DNA from: Larkinella sp. C7
Lineage (GTDB): Bacteria; Bacteroidota; Bacteroidia; Cytophagales; Spirosomataceae
Assembly (NCBI RefSeq): GCF_006149005.1
Contig: NZ_VBSL01000019.1
Span: 38,560 to 102,559 of the forward strand
Direction of reading: 5' to 3'
Length of the DNA stretch: 64,000 bases
Position numbers and translations under genes: made by a program. Every line of letters starts with the position of its first letter. Within the stretch, counting starts at the first letter, position 1. A model generated the notes under the pieces. That model did not search any database. It saw only the letters and a list, made by a program, of their open reading frames with translations, and was not told the DNA's origin. Shown piece after piece: positions 8,193 to 16,380 of this stretch.

Positions 8193-9329
8193 GTGAAAAA
8201 CACAATTCAATTTAAGCTAAAAACCGCCATTCTGGTCTTGCTGGCGGTTTTGTCGCTCCAGGCAAAGGCGCAGCAGTGGACGCCCAAACAGGCCAACGAT
8301 TGGTATAAAAGCCAGCCCTGGCTGGTGGGAAGTAACTTTATGCCGGCCACGGCCATCAACCAACTGGAAATGTGGCAGGCCGAAAGCTTTGATCCGAAAA
8401 CGATCGACAAAGAATTGGGCTACGCCGAGAAGCTGGGCATGAACACGATGCGGGTTTTTCTGCACGACATGGTGTGGCGGCAGGATGCCAAAGGCTTCAA
8501 AAACCGCATCGATCAATTTCTGGCGCTGTGTGCCAAGCATAAAATCAAACCCATGCTCGTGTTGTTCGACTCATGCTGGGACCCACTGCCGAAGCTGGGC
8601 AAACAACATGCGCCGGTTATGGGGCGGCACAATTCGGGCTGGGTGCAGGGCCCCGGCGCGGCCATTCTGAGCGATAAAAGCAAGTGGGAAGGGCTGCGGA
8701 ATTACGTGAAAGACATCGTGGGTTCATTCCGGGCCGACAAGCGGATTCTGGCGTGGGACATTGTCAACGAACCGGATAACGACAATGCCAACAGCTACGG
8801 CCGCAACGGCAAGATCAAAACCGAATTGCCCAACAAAGCCCAACTCGGCACCGAACTGGTGAAGGCCGGTTTTGGCTGGGCGCGGGAGGCCAAACCAACG
8901 CAGCCCATTACGTCGGCTCCCTGGAAAGGCGATTGGTCGTCGCTCGAAAAAATGGATGACATGAACCGGTTTCTGGTTCAGAATTCCGATGTGATTACGT
9001 TCCACAACTACGGAAAGCCGGAAGATTTCAAGAAGCGGGTAGCGGATCTTCAGAAATTTGGCCGACCGCTGATTTGTACAGAGTACATGGCTCGTCCGGC
9101 GGGCAGCACGTTTGAAGGATCGCTGCCCATTGCGAAAGCCGAGAATGTGGGCATGATGAACTGGGGCTTTGTGTCCGGTAAATCGAATACCATTTATCCG
9201 TGGGACTCGTGGCAGAAGCAGTACACCGCCGAGCCGCCGGTATGGTTCCACGATATTTTCCGCGAGAACGGACAACCGTATATCCCGGCCGAAACGGCTT
9301 TTATAAAGAAGATGACCGGGAAGAAATAA
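8193..9329 (+). CDS. Secreted glycoside hydrolase, GH5-like (cellulase/mannanase clan)
   Basis: Secreted enzyme of 378 residues with a GTG start and a signal peptide ending LQAKAQ. It has a TIM-barrel glycosidase pattern: LGMNTMRVFLHDMVW in an early strand, the acid/base glutamate in WDIVNEPDND, and the probable nucleophile glutamate in LICTEYMARP. HNYGKPEDF and MNWGFVSGKSNT are typical late-strand motifs of clan GH-A enzymes. Homologues in Bacteroidota are often named cellulase or 1,4-beta-xylanase without biochemical proof. No carbohydrate-binding module or sorting domain is present. It follows galM on the same strand. Clan membership is clear; the substrate cannot be read from the sequence. 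Confidence 0.85.
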   Translation: MKNTIQFKLKTAILVLLAVLSLQAKAQQWTPKQANDWYKSQPWLVGSNFMPATAINQLEMWQAESFDPKTIDKELGYAEKLGMNTMRVFLHDMVWRQDAKGFKNRIDQFLALCAKHKIKPMLVLFDSCWDPLPKLGKQHAPVMGRHNSGWVQGPGAAILSDKSKWEGLRNYVKDIVGSFRADKRILAWDIVNEPDNDNANSYGRNGKIKTELPNKAQLGTELVKAGFGWAREAKPTQPITSAPWKGDWSSLEKMDDMNRFLVQNSDVITFHNYGKPEDFKKRVADLQKFGRPLICTEYMARPAGSTFEGSLPIAKAENVGMMNWGFVSGKSNTIYPWDSWQKQYTAEPPVWFHDIFRENGQPYIPAETAFIKKMTGKK

Positions 9330-9345
9330 TGGTTTTAATGGCTGA

Positions 9346-9434
9346 AAATGGTTAGATGGTTTTGATGGCTAAAATGGTTGAATTGCTACTAACAATTTTC
9401 AACCGTTTCGGCCATCAAAACCATCTAACCATTT
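9346..9434. repeat. Imperfect 37-bp intergenic inverted repeat
   Basis: Arm 9346-9382 pairs with arm 9398-9434 with about three mismatches and a 15-base loop. The arms consist of repeated words (aatggttagatggtttt, gatggct). It lies between the convergent glycoside hydrolase and amphipathic-protein genes, where it could end transcription from both sides. Its build resembles the repeats at 8086 and 18046 although the sequences differ. Confidence 0.75.
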
Positions 9435-9449
9435 TTAACCCTTCAATTC

Positions 9450-9779
9450 TTAATTCTCCTGCATTTTCTCACCGGCTTTTTCTACTTTCTTGCCGGTTTT
9501 GCGTTTCGCTTCACGCGCTTTCTGCTTGGTTTCTTTGGCCGTTTCCCGAACTTCATCGCCCGCGTCGTCGGCGGCTTTGTCTATTTTCTTACCGGCTTTT
9601 TTGGCTTTCTGTTTCGCTTCCTGCTTGGTTTCGCGGGCTTCGTCTCCTACCTCATCGGCGGCTTTTTTCACCGTTTGGCCGGCATGATGCGCGGTCTCCT
9701 TCGCTTCCTCTTTCACTGTCTGCGCATTTGCTGTGAAACCGAATGCGGCCAGCAAAGCAACAATCCACAATTTTTTCAT
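9450..9779 (-). CDS. Small periplasmic amphipathic-repeat protein (LEA/apolipoprotein-like)
   Basis: A 109-residue protein starting at the ATG at 9779, chosen because it gives a clean signal peptide (MKKLWIVALLAAFGFTANAQ). An in-frame extension upstream is not plausible. The mature part is a run of Lys/Glu/Ala-rich segments that repeat roughly every 11-22 residues (KEEAKETA, KQEAKQKAKKAGKKID, AKETKQKAREAKRKTGKK) and contain almost no aromatic residues. This predicts long amphipathic helices as in late-embryogenesis-abundant or YtxH-like proteins. Such proteins are often linked to stress or membrane protection, but that is inference. No enzyme motif is present. Confidence 0.75.
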   Translation of the reverse strand: MKKLWIVALLAAFGFTANAQTVKEEAKETAHHAGQTVKKAADEVGDEARETKQEAKQKAKKAGKKIDKAADDAGDEVRETAKETKQKAREAKRKTGKKVEKAGEKMQEN

Positions 9780-9844
9780 GATGTTGGTTGGAATTATTTT
9801 GAATCTCCTTCTATAACCAGCGTCGAGGGGCAATTGTTGGGTAA

Positions 9845-9883
9845 AAACAGAAAATCCTCCCGGCAAAGGAGGATTTTCTGTTT
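9845..9883 (-). terminator. Hairpin terminator of the alpha/beta hydrolase gene
   Basis: Perfect 16-bp stem (9845-9860 with 9868-9883, loop 7) just beyond the stop of the minus-strand hydrolase gene. On the minus strand the stem ends in a short T-run, as expected for an intrinsic terminator. Confidence 0.75.
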
Positions 9884-9905
9884 GCTCTAAAAGCTAAGCG
9901 GCTGA

Positions 9906-11117
9906 TTACTGGACGCTTGAGAAAAAGAGATACGTATTCAGGAGGTAGTCGATAACCGCCGTGCTATGGTCCTTTCCTTCCAGCGGTTTTCGTTCGACAT
10001 TGGTAGCTCCCCGTTTCCGCATGGCGTCGTAGGCATCCTGCGTATTGAAAAAGAACACCAGATTGTCGGCGGTTCCGTGATACAAATGCGTTGGAGTTTT
10101 AGGCTTCCAGTCGTAAACATCGTTGTCTTTGACTGCATTCAAAAAACCGGTTTCGGTGCCGTCGTTCACCGCTTTCTTGAAACTATCCGTGAAGATATCG
10201 CTGATGCTCACGTTGATGTTGATGTTTATTCCATTCTGGGTGGCCTGCGTCGCATACGGCTCTTTCAGGTAATAACTCATCGGTTTGTTGAGCTTATACA
10301 AGCTGTTGTAGGTGAGCATCGTCCACAAATACAGGCGGTTGTAGCTGGCAATGCCGTGCGTTTTCTGGTTGATGATGTACTTCATGAAGGCCGTTTTGTG
10401 GTAGGCTCCCGCGCCAATGCTGGAAGCTGCCAGCGTAAATTCGGACGGAAATTCTTCTTCGATCTTTTTCTGCAACGACATCGTGGCAAAACCGCCTTCC
10501 GAATAGCCGGTGAGCAACAGCCGGTTATCCCATTTGATCGACTTTTGCTTGATGAATTCTTTCGCGGCCCGGATCATGTCCAGCGAGGCCGTGGCCAGCC
10601 CTTCGCGGTGTTCGTAGGTGTGCGGAATGGCCTTCGATTCGCCGTAACCGATGTAGTCCGGGCAAACCATGATGTAGCCGTTGGAGGCAAAAAACGTACC
10701 GCCAAAAGCGGCATCGCTGCCCGGCCCGAAATTGGACGGCGCATCGGCATCGTTCAGAATGGTTCCGTGTTGCTGGCTGATCATCGGCACCGCCGTTGGC
10801 ACTGTCGGAACAATAATCGCTCCCGACGCTTTGGTGGCCGTTCCGTCGGGCAGTTTGGTGTTGTAAACCAGTTTATACACCTTGACATCGTAGCGCAGAA
10901 ATCCCTTGATAAGGCTCTGGTACTGAACCGGGAATTGCTGGGCAATCTGCGCGCCAAGCTGATCCTTGGTGAATGCGTTGATATCGGAACTGCTAACCAG
11001 ATACACATCCGGTTCGGGCTTGGGGTCAGAACCGGTTCCGGTCGTATCACAGCCCGACAGAAGAACCGTGATGGACAGAAGAAGGGACAGCAGAAACGCC
11101 TTGCGATTAATAAGCAT
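9906..11117 (-). CDS. Alpha/beta-hydrolase lipoprotein (secretory lipase/esterase-like)
   Basis: A 403-residue lipoprotein with lipobox LLSGC (Cys23). The alpha/beta-hydrolase core shows the oxyanion-side motif ISQQHGT, GYIMVCPDYIGYGES, and the nucleophile elbow GYSEGGFA (G-x-S-x-G) at about residue 210. A late Asp (HGTADNLVFF) and His (GKDHSTAV) complete a plausible catalytic triad. The arrangement resembles large secreted esterases and lipases of Bacteroidota; the substrate is unknown. A terminator follows at 9845-9883. Its neighbour upstream is another secreted serine hydrolase on the same strand, separated by a terminator, so the two are probably independent transcripts. Confidence 0.88.
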   Translation of the reverse strand: MLINRKAFLLSLLLSITVLLSGCDTTGTGSDPKPEPDVYLVSSSDINAFTKDQLGAQIAQQFPVQYQSLIKGFLRYDVKVYKLVYNTKLPDGTATKASGAIIVPTVPTAVPMISQQHGTILNDADAPSNFGPGSDAAFGGTFFASNGYIMVCPDYIGYGESKAIPHTYEHREGLATASLDMIRAAKEFIKQKSIKWDNRLLLTGYSEGGFATMSLQKKIEEEFPSEFTLAASSIGAGAYHKTAFMKYIINQKTHGIASYNRLYLWTMLTYNSLYKLNKPMSYYLKEPYATQATQNGINININVSISDIFTDSFKKAVNDGTETGFLNAVKDNDVYDWKPKTPTHLYHGTADNLVFFFNTQDAYDAMRKRGATNVERKPLEGKDHSTAVIDYLLNTYLFFSSVQ

Positions 11118-11144
11118 ACGAATGAGTTGGGTCGTAAAGGGGTA

Positions 11145-11177
11145 GAAAAAGGGCGTTTCCCGGATTCAGAAAACGCC
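11145..11177 (-). terminator. Hairpin terminator of the S9 peptidase gene
   Basis: A 7-bp stem (11171-11177 with 11152-11158) followed on the minus strand by a CTTTTT run, placed 42 bases after the peptidase stop codon. Confidence 0.65.
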
Positions 11178-11218
11178 TGTTTTGACAACAACGCTCCAAA
11201 GCGCTTAGTTCGTGTCGG

Positions 11219-13684
11219 TTAAAGCCGTTCTTCAAATAATTTCAGGATTCGCTTGTACTCGTCCATCCAACTGGTGGGTTCCACAAACGCGTGGTCTTCA
11301 ACGGGATAGGAAGCCACTTCCCAATTTTCTTTCCGAAGCTCGATCAGTCGCTGGGTGAGCCTGACAACATCCTGATAATGAACGTTTACGTCGACCATGC
11401 CGTGGCAAATAAGCAGATGCCCTTTCAGGCCGTTGGCGAAATAGATGGGCGAACTCCGGCGGTAGGCCAGCGTATCGCTAAACGGTTCATTCAGAATGTT
11501 GGCCGTGTAGCCGTGGTTGTAAGCTGCCCAGTCGGTTACGGGCCGCAGGGCGGCTCCGGCCGCAAACACGTCGGGCGTCGTGAACATGGCCATAAGGGTG
11601 ATAAAACCGCCGTACGAACCGCCGTACAGACCGATCCGTTTGGCGTCCACGCCCTGGGTTTTGACGAGCCACTGGGCTGCATCGACGTTGTCCGTTAAAT
11701 CCTTGCCGCCCATGTGCCGATAGATGCCCGTCCGCCAGTCGCGACCATAGCCCGCACTGGCGCGGTAGTCGATGTCCAACACCGTGTAGCCCTTGTCGGC
11801 CAGCAGGTTATGAAACATGTATTCCCGGAAATACTGACTCCACCATTTGTGTGCATTTTGAAGATACCCCGCACCATGCACAAACACCACTGCTTTTCCA
11901 TTCGGTTTGGTAGGTTTGTATAGCCGTCCGTAAATGGTTTGTCCATCGCGGGCCGGAATGGTTACAATGGCCGGGTCCCGCCAGGGATACGCCTGAAATT
12001 CAGGGGTTAGCGATGTTGTAAGCTGAACCGGTGTCGATGCAGGCGACGGTTTTTGTTTCCCTTTGTTCAGGCTTACCACTTCGTTTTTCATCAAAAACAA
12101 CTCCCACGGTTTGTTGCTGTAGGAATAGCGAATGGCCAGTTGGGTTTCGTCGGGCGAAAGCGTTACGTCGTTGGCACCGGTCATCGTGGTCAGTTTCACA
12201 CGTTCTCCGCCATCGACGGCCATCCGGTAAAAATGCTGCTCGCCGGGATGAAGCTCATTGGTGGTCAGGTAAAAGAATTTCTTGTCGTTCGACAATTGGA
12301 TCTGCTGCACCTCGAACTTTCCCTTTGTCAACTGCTTTTTCTCGCCCGTCTCCACATTGACCGTGTAGAGGTGAGAATAACCGTCGGCTTCGGAAGGGAA
12401 ATAGAAGGTCTGATTATCCGCCAGAAAACCGGTCATGCCCGTCAGAGGGCCAAAACCGCTGACCCACGCTTCGTCGCGCTGGCGGTCGAGGAGTTTCAAC
12501 TGGCGGGTGGCGGGGTCGAGCCGCATGATCCAGCGGTCTTTGTTGTCGAAGGCGCGGATGATCACCACGGCGTATTTTCCGTCTTCCGACCAGATTGGGC
12601 CACTAATCGTCACGCTGCGATCCGCCAGTTTTTTCGTCTTTTTGATCGTGTCGGTGGTCACTTCGGCGGCCGATGGGCCGCGCCGGTTGCCATCCGGAAC
12701 GGAGGCCGGCGACGGAGCGGTTTTGGCATAATCCGGCGCATCCGTAATGCCCGGAATCGATTTGGTCGAAACCGCCTGGATCGTATCCCGCTGAATATCA
12801 TAAACGTAAAACTCGGAACTGGCAAGAGGAGCACCAACTTTGGTGCGGGCGGTGAGGTCTTCCGTAAAACCGGATTCCGTTACGTAGCTCGGCACAATGG
12901 CGGTTTTGGCCCCCTGCGCCGACTTTTGCAGTGAGAACGTCACAAACCGGCCGTCGGGGCTGAGTCGCTGATTCTGAACGGTTTTTCCTTCGGTATAGAA
13001 CTGCTTCGGACGTTTGGGTTGCCCGGCTTTCGTAATTTTCTCGCCCTCGTCCTTCTTCGCTTTCCGTTCTTTCAGCACATCGAACAGGGCCAGTTGGTCG
13101 CGTTTGAGCCAGGTTTCCTGATCGTTGGTTTTGGGGTCCGGTTTTTTGGTGCCGGGGTCGAGGTGCGTGACCTGCATCCATTCGCCGGTTGCCAGCGAAA
13201 CCGTGAAGATATTGTTCGACCGGGCAAAAACCACTTTTTGCTCGTCGCCACTGAACGTTGGATTGCTTTCCCGCTCAACGGTATTGGTCAGTTGCCGGAC
13301 GGTTTGCCCGCCGGTTTTGCCCGGTTTGCAGTCGAGCAGAAACAGGTCGCCGTCTTTTTCGTAGAGTTTCAGGGTGCGGGCGCGGTTGTAGATTCCGCCG
13401 GTAGCGGGAGGTAGTTTTTGCCGTTCCGCAGCGGCCACTTTGACGGGTTTTCGGTCGCCGTTGAGGGGTATTTTATACAGCGAATCCCCTTTGGCTTTTG
13501 TCGGGTTCCAGTTGAAATAAATCGTTTTGGAATCTTCCGCCCAAAAAATGCCCGATGGCGACGTTCCGATCCACCCCTTCGGGTCCTGCATGATTTTTTC
13601 GACGGTGAGCGGGGATGCAGTCGGCGTTTGGGCTGTTGCCCTGACAATCAGCAGGCAACCCAATCCGATGAGTAGTTGTTTCAT
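11219..13684 (-). CDS. Secreted S9-family peptidase (prolyl oligopeptidase / dipeptidyl peptidase type)
   Basis: Serine peptidase of 821 residues from the ATG at 13684, which gives a signal peptide (MKQLLIGLGCLLIVRATAQ). A 27-residue in-frame extension upstream is unlikely. The N-terminal two thirds have beta-propeller-type repeats (NPTFSGDEQKVVFARS, RLSPDGRFVTFSLQ, VTLSPDETQLAIRYS). The C-terminal alpha/beta-hydrolase domain has the nucleophile in GLYGGSYGGFITL, an Asp near CHGMVDVNVH and the His in VEDHAFVEP. This is the S9 layout; it probably clips dipeptides or processes peptides in the periplasm. The gene has its own terminator and an upstream palindrome at 13768-13782. Confidence 0.93.
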   Translation of the reverse strand: MKQLLIGLGCLLIVRATAQTPTASPLTVEKIMQDPKGWIGTSPSGIFWAEDSKTIYFNWNPTKAKGDSLYKIPLNGDRKPVKVAAAERQKLPPATGGIYNRARTLKLYEKDGDLFLLDCKPGKTGGQTVRQLTNTVERESNPTFSGDEQKVVFARSNNIFTVSLATGEWMQVTHLDPGTKKPDPKTNDQETWLKRDQLALFDVLKERKAKKDEGEKITKAGQPKRPKQFYTEGKTVQNQRLSPDGRFVTFSLQKSAQGAKTAIVPSYVTESGFTEDLTARTKVGAPLASSEFYVYDIQRDTIQAVSTKSIPGITDAPDYAKTAPSPASVPDGNRRGPSAAEVTTDTIKKTKKLADRSVTISGPIWSEDGKYAVVIIRAFDNKDRWIMRLDPATRQLKLLDRQRDEAWVSGFGPLTGMTGFLADNQTFYFPSEADGYSHLYTVNVETGEKKQLTKGKFEVQQIQLSNDKKFFYLTTNELHPGEQHFYRMAVDGGERVKLTTMTGANDVTLSPDETQLAIRYSYSNKPWELFLMKNEVVSLNKGKQKPSPASTPVQLTTSLTPEFQAYPWRDPAIVTIPARDGQTIYGRLYKPTKPNGKAVVFVHGAGYLQNAHKWWSQYFREYMFHNLLADKGYTVLDIDYRASAGYGRDWRTGIYRHMGGKDLTDNVDAAQWLVKTQGVDAKRIGLYGGSYGGFITLMAMFTTPDVFAAGAALRPVTDWAAYNHGYTANILNEPFSDTLAYRRSSPIYFANGLKGHLLICHGMVDVNVHYQDVVRLTQRLIELRKENWEVASYPVEDHAFVEPTSWMDEYKRILKLFEERL

Positions 13685-13767
13685 TGATGAATAAGAGGCT
13701 AGTACGGTTTTAAACAATGAAATTAGCGAGAAAAAGGGAAAAGGATTAGATTTGGACAAAAACAAGC

Positions 13768-13782
13768 GTTGGAGCCTCCAAC
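13768..13782. promoter_or_regulatory. 15-base palindrome between divergent genes
   Basis: GTTGGAG-C-CTCCAAC is a perfect 7-bp dyad in the 133-base gap between the S9 peptidase and the YciI gene. It is immediately followed by ACTTTG, which makes CAACTTTG, one mismatch from the Bacteroidota -7 element TAnnTTTG. It could be an operator for the rightward unit. Confidence 0.35.
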
Positions 13783-13817
13783 TTTGGTGTTATTTTTTGT
13801 TTTAGTATTGAAAAAGG

Positions 13818-14105
13818 ATGCGGTACGTTATTCACGCTTACGATTATACCGACGATCAGGCCATGGACCGGCGTCTGGCTGTTCGTCCAAACCACTTCGA
13901 TGGTGCCCGTCAATTGAAAGCCGATGGGCATTTCGTCCTGGGTGGCGCGTTACTCGATCCCGAGGGCAAGATGATCGGCTCCATGATGTTGCTCGATTTT
14001 GATACGGAAGACCAATTGAACGACTGGTTGCAGAGTGAGGTGTATATTTCAGGGAAAGTTTGGGAACGAATTGACATCAAGCCGTTTAAGCAGGCGGATA
14101 TTTAA
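13818..14105 (+). CDS. YciI-family protein
   Basis: A 95-residue single-domain protein of the YCII family (dimeric alpha+beta barrel). MRYVIHAYDYTDDQAMDRR at the start, the conserved His in RPNHFDGARQL and the GGALLDPEGKMIGSMMLLDF strand pair fit. Such proteins often have a His-Asp pair but the reaction is rarely known. It lies three bases before the HAD phosphatase gene and is almost certainly co-transcribed with it and PhzF. Confidence 0.88.
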   Translation: MRYVIHAYDYTDDQAMDRRLAVRPNHFDGARQLKADGHFVLGGALLDPEGKMIGSMMLLDFDTEDQLNDWLQSEVYISGKVWERIDIKPFKQADI

Positions 14106-14108
14106 GAA

Positions 14109-14795
14109 ATGATTCAGGCAGCAATATTTGACATGGACGGCCTTCTGGTCGATTCAGAGCCGTTCTGGCGGGAAGTAGAGATTGAGGTATTTCGCACGGT
14201 TGGTCTGGAAATGGACGACGAGATGTGTAAACGGACGACTGGTTTGCCCACCGACACCGTGGTGCGGTATTGGTACGAAAAACACCCCTGGCACAACCGG
14301 AGCGTGGAGGAGGTGAATGCCGACATTATTCAGGGGGCCTACGATCAGATTGGAAAACACGCGGGGCCGATGCCGGGCGTTCCGGCCATTCTGGAGTTGT
14401 TTCAGCAGCAGGGGATTCCGATGGCAATTGCGTCGGCATCGCCCATGCACCTGATCGAAGTGGTGCTGGACCGGCTGAACATCCGGTCGTATTTTACCCT
14501 CTGGCATTCGGCTACCCTGGAAAAACGCAACAAACCGCACCCGGATGTTTATCTGGGAACGGCCCGTAAACTCGGCGTTGAGCCCCACCGCTGTATCGCG
14601 TTTGAAGATTCCGGAAACGGGCTGAAATCGGCCCACGCGGCTGAGATGCTGACGGTTTCAGTGCCCGCCGATTACGAATTCGATGACCCCAAATTCGACC
14701 TGGCTACGCTGAAAATTCCGTCGTTGACGGCGTTTACCCTGTCCCAATTGCGGGAACTGGAAAATCAATTGTCAATCACACAAATAACCCGCTGA
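14109..14795 (+). CDS. hxpB: HAD-superfamily sugar-phosphate phosphatase (HxpB/YniC-like)
   Basis: HAD subfamily IA phosphatase of 228 residues. Motif I is FDMDGLLVDSEP with the nucleophile Asp and acid Asp. Motif II is the Ser in AIASASPMH, the motif III Lys is in KRNKPHPDVYL and motif IV is FEDSGNGLKSA. The whole resembles hexitol-phosphate/2-deoxyglucose-6-phosphate phosphatases (HxpB/YniC) in length and in the cap region. It would dephosphorylate small sugar or sugar-alcohol phosphates in the cytoplasm. It is the second gene of an apparent YciI-HAD-PhzF operon. The family is certain; the exact substrate is inferred from similarity. Confidence 0.9.
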   Translation: MIQAAIFDMDGLLVDSEPFWREVEIEVFRTVGLEMDDEMCKRTTGLPTDTVVRYWYEKHPWHNRSVEEVNADIIQGAYDQIGKHAGPMPGVPAILELFQQQGIPMAIASASPMHLIEVVLDRLNIRSYFTLWHSATLEKRNKPHPDVYLGTARKLGVEPHRCIAFEDSGNGLKSAHAAEMLTVSVPADYEFDDPKFDLATLKIPSLTAFTLSQLRELENQLSITQITR

Positions 14796-14810
14796 AAACC
14801 TAAACCCACT

Positions 14811-15623
14811 ATGCCTATCCGCCTTTATCAACTTGATGCGTTTACCGACCAGCTTTTTGGCGGAAACCCGGCTGCGGTCTGCCCGCTGACGGAATGGCTA
14901 CCCGACGAAACCATGCAGGCCATTGCGGCAGAAAACAACCTGGCCGAAACGGCTTTTTATGTTCCGACCGATCAGGAAAACGGTTTTTATCACATTCGCT
15001 GGTTTACGCCCACGGTGGAAGTCGACCTTTGCGGCCATGCCACGCTGGCGTCGGCCTACGTGGTGTTTTTCCTGGAAAAAACCGCCGAAGGCGATGCCAT
15101 CGCGTTCGATTCACGCAGCGGACTGCTGCGGGTTCGGCGCGAAGACGACTGGCTCGTGCTGGATTTTCCGACCGACAGCACCCACATTGCCATTCAGCCA
15201 CCGGCCCTGGAAACGAGTCTGGGGGGGATTAAACCGATGGAAGTGCTAAAGGGAAAAACAGACTACCTGATTGTTTTCGAGAACGAGCAGCAAATTCTGG
15301 ACATGCAGCCCGACTTCCGCGAACTGGCAACCATTCCGGCGCGGGGGGTGATCGTGACGGCACCCGGTAATCCGACCGAAAGCGGCCCCATCGACTTTGT
15401 TTCCCGGTTCTTCGGCCCGCAGTCCGGCATCGACGAAGATCCGGTGACGGGTTCGGCGCACACGACCCTCATTCCGTATTGGGCCGAAAAACTCGGCAAA
15501 ACGGAACTGACGGCCCGGCAGGTTTCCAAACGGGGCGGTTTTTTGCGGTGTAAATTGCTGGACGATCGCGTTGAAATTGCCGGGCAGGTGAAACTCTACC
15601 TGACGGGCGAATTCGAACTTTAA
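14811..15623 (+). CDS. PhzF-family isomerase/epimerase
   Basis: A 270-residue PhzF-like protein with two mirror-image halves. Signature elements are LYQLDAFTDQLFGGNPAAVCPL at the N-terminus, the catalytic glutamate in NNLAETAFY, the hydrophobic DLCGHATLASA segment and GIDEDPVTGSAHTTL near the C-terminus. The family includes the phenazine enzyme PhzF, but most members, probably this one, act on unknown metabolites since no phenazine genes are nearby. It ends the YciI-HAD-PhzF unit and its stop overlaps the DoxX stop by four bases on the other strand. Confidence 0.92.
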   Translation: MPIRLYQLDAFTDQLFGGNPAAVCPLTEWLPDETMQAIAAENNLAETAFYVPTDQENGFYHIRWFTPTVEVDLCGHATLASAYVVFFLEKTAEGDAIAFDSRSGLLRVRREDDWLVLDFPTDSTHIAIQPPALETSLGGIKPMEVLKGKTDYLIVFENEQQILDMQPDFRELATIPARGVIVTAPGNPTESGPIDFVSRFFGPQSGIDEDPVTGSAHTTLIPYWAEKLGKTELTARQVSKRGGFLRCKLLDDRVEIAGQVKLYLTGEFEL

Positions 15624-16033
15624 AGTCCCTCGTCGACCGACGGTTTTCCGGGGCCATTCAGGAGCAGAAAGACACTCATTGCCACCAAATTAAGGGCTGG
15701 CATGGTGTTTTTGTACGTATCCTGAATGGCTACATGCCCCACCAAAACCGCTAACACAAAATTGATCAGCAGGAAAAAAGCCGCCCAGCGCGTCCAGAAT
15801 CCGGCAATCATCAGAATCGCTCCCAAAAACTCCGCATAGGCCGACAGCGTTGCGCCGACCAACGGCAACGGAAATCCCAGACTTTTCAGCCAGTCGGCAT
15901 ACCCCGGAATCCCTTCGGCGGGATGCAAAGCCGTGTGCCCGGCCGCATCGATGAGCTGATAGCCGAACGCCAGCCGGAGCAGGAAGGGCGCATAGGGGCG
16001 AAGCCGGGATAGGCGGGCGAAGGTATCTTTCAT
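15620..16033 (-). CDS. DoxX-family membrane protein
   Basis: A 137-residue integral membrane protein with about four helices (PFLLRLAFGYQLI, GATLSAYAEFLGAILMIAGF, WAAFFLLINFVLAVLVG, ALNLVAMSVFLLLNG), the DoxX/SURF4-like layout. RLAFGYQLIDAAGH and GFWTRWAAFFL match conserved spots. Members have been linked to quinone or thiol redox, but this one cannot be assigned. It is divergent from the small cysteine-rich gene at 16139, with a shared 105-base control region. Confidence 0.85.
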   Translation of the reverse strand: MKDTFARLSRLRPYAPFLLRLAFGYQLIDAAGHTALHPAEGIPGYADWLKSLGFPLPLVGATLSAYAEFLGAILMIAGFWTRWAAFFLLINFVLAVLVGHVAIQDTYKNTMPALNLVAMSVFLLLNGPGKPSVDEGL

Positions 16034-16085
16034 GGAAAATTCTAATTAGTGGGTTTATCAGTTCGTGTCCCGTTTAAAAACAATA

Positions 16086-16117
16086 TTTGTACTTATTCTA
16101 AATAAGTAATACTTTTG
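16086..16117 (+). promoter_or_regulatory. Bacteroidota-type promoter with embedded 8-bp dyad
   Basis: TTTG at 16086-16089, a 20-base spacer, then TACTTTTG at 16110-16117, a perfect match to the Bacteroidota -33/-7 pattern (TTTG-N19-21-TAnnTTTG). The spacer holds TACTTATT-CTA-AATAAGTA (16090-16108), a perfect inverted repeat, so a repressor could sit across the promoter. It resembles AT-rich metal-regulator (Fur/DtxR-type) boxes, but that is a guess. Confidence 0.7.
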
Positions 16118-16138
16118 TTGCGCAATGTTGAAAGCGCC

Positions 16139-16303
16139 ATGAATGAATTGACCGAAAAATCGTTTGAGTTCTCTTTTGTAGCCGAAAACGCCAAAGCGTT
16201 TGGTGCCAACCCTTTTCTGGGCGAAGCGGATTGTGTGTTCAAAAAGTGCTGCAAAAAATGGAAAAAGAAAGGGAATCACTGCAAAAAGTGCCCCGAAAAG
16301 TAA
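16139..16303 (+). CDS. Small Cys/Lys-rich protein
   Basis: A 54-residue protein starting at the ATG at 16139, placed 22 bases after the strong promoter. The N-terminal part is ordinary (MNELTEKSFEFSFVAENAKA); the C-terminal third is packed with Cys and Lys (CVFKKCCKKWKKKG, then HCKKCPEK), five Cys in 24 residues. The cysteines suggest metal or Fe-S binding, and the lysines suggest contact with nucleic acid or acidic lipids. Short proteins with similar CCKK endings occur in Bacteroidota without known function. The promoter dyad suggests regulated expression. Confidence 0.7.
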   Translation: MNELTEKSFEFSFVAENAKAFGANPFLGEADCVFKKCCKKWKKKGNHCKKCPEK

Positions 16304-16380
16304 AAGTTTTTCCCAGTATACCTTCTTCTTTTTTAACCGTACCGTAAAAAGATAAGCGGTATTTCTGCCAACTTTGTGGC

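Noticed and set aside
9966..11222. A 418-codon plus-strand frame over the alpha/beta hydrolase
   Set aside because: The minus-strand hydrolase has lipobox and nucleophile motifs; the opposite frame has none.
14811..15623. Phenazine biosynthesis cluster
   Set aside because: Only PhzF is present; none of the other phenazine genes lie nearby.
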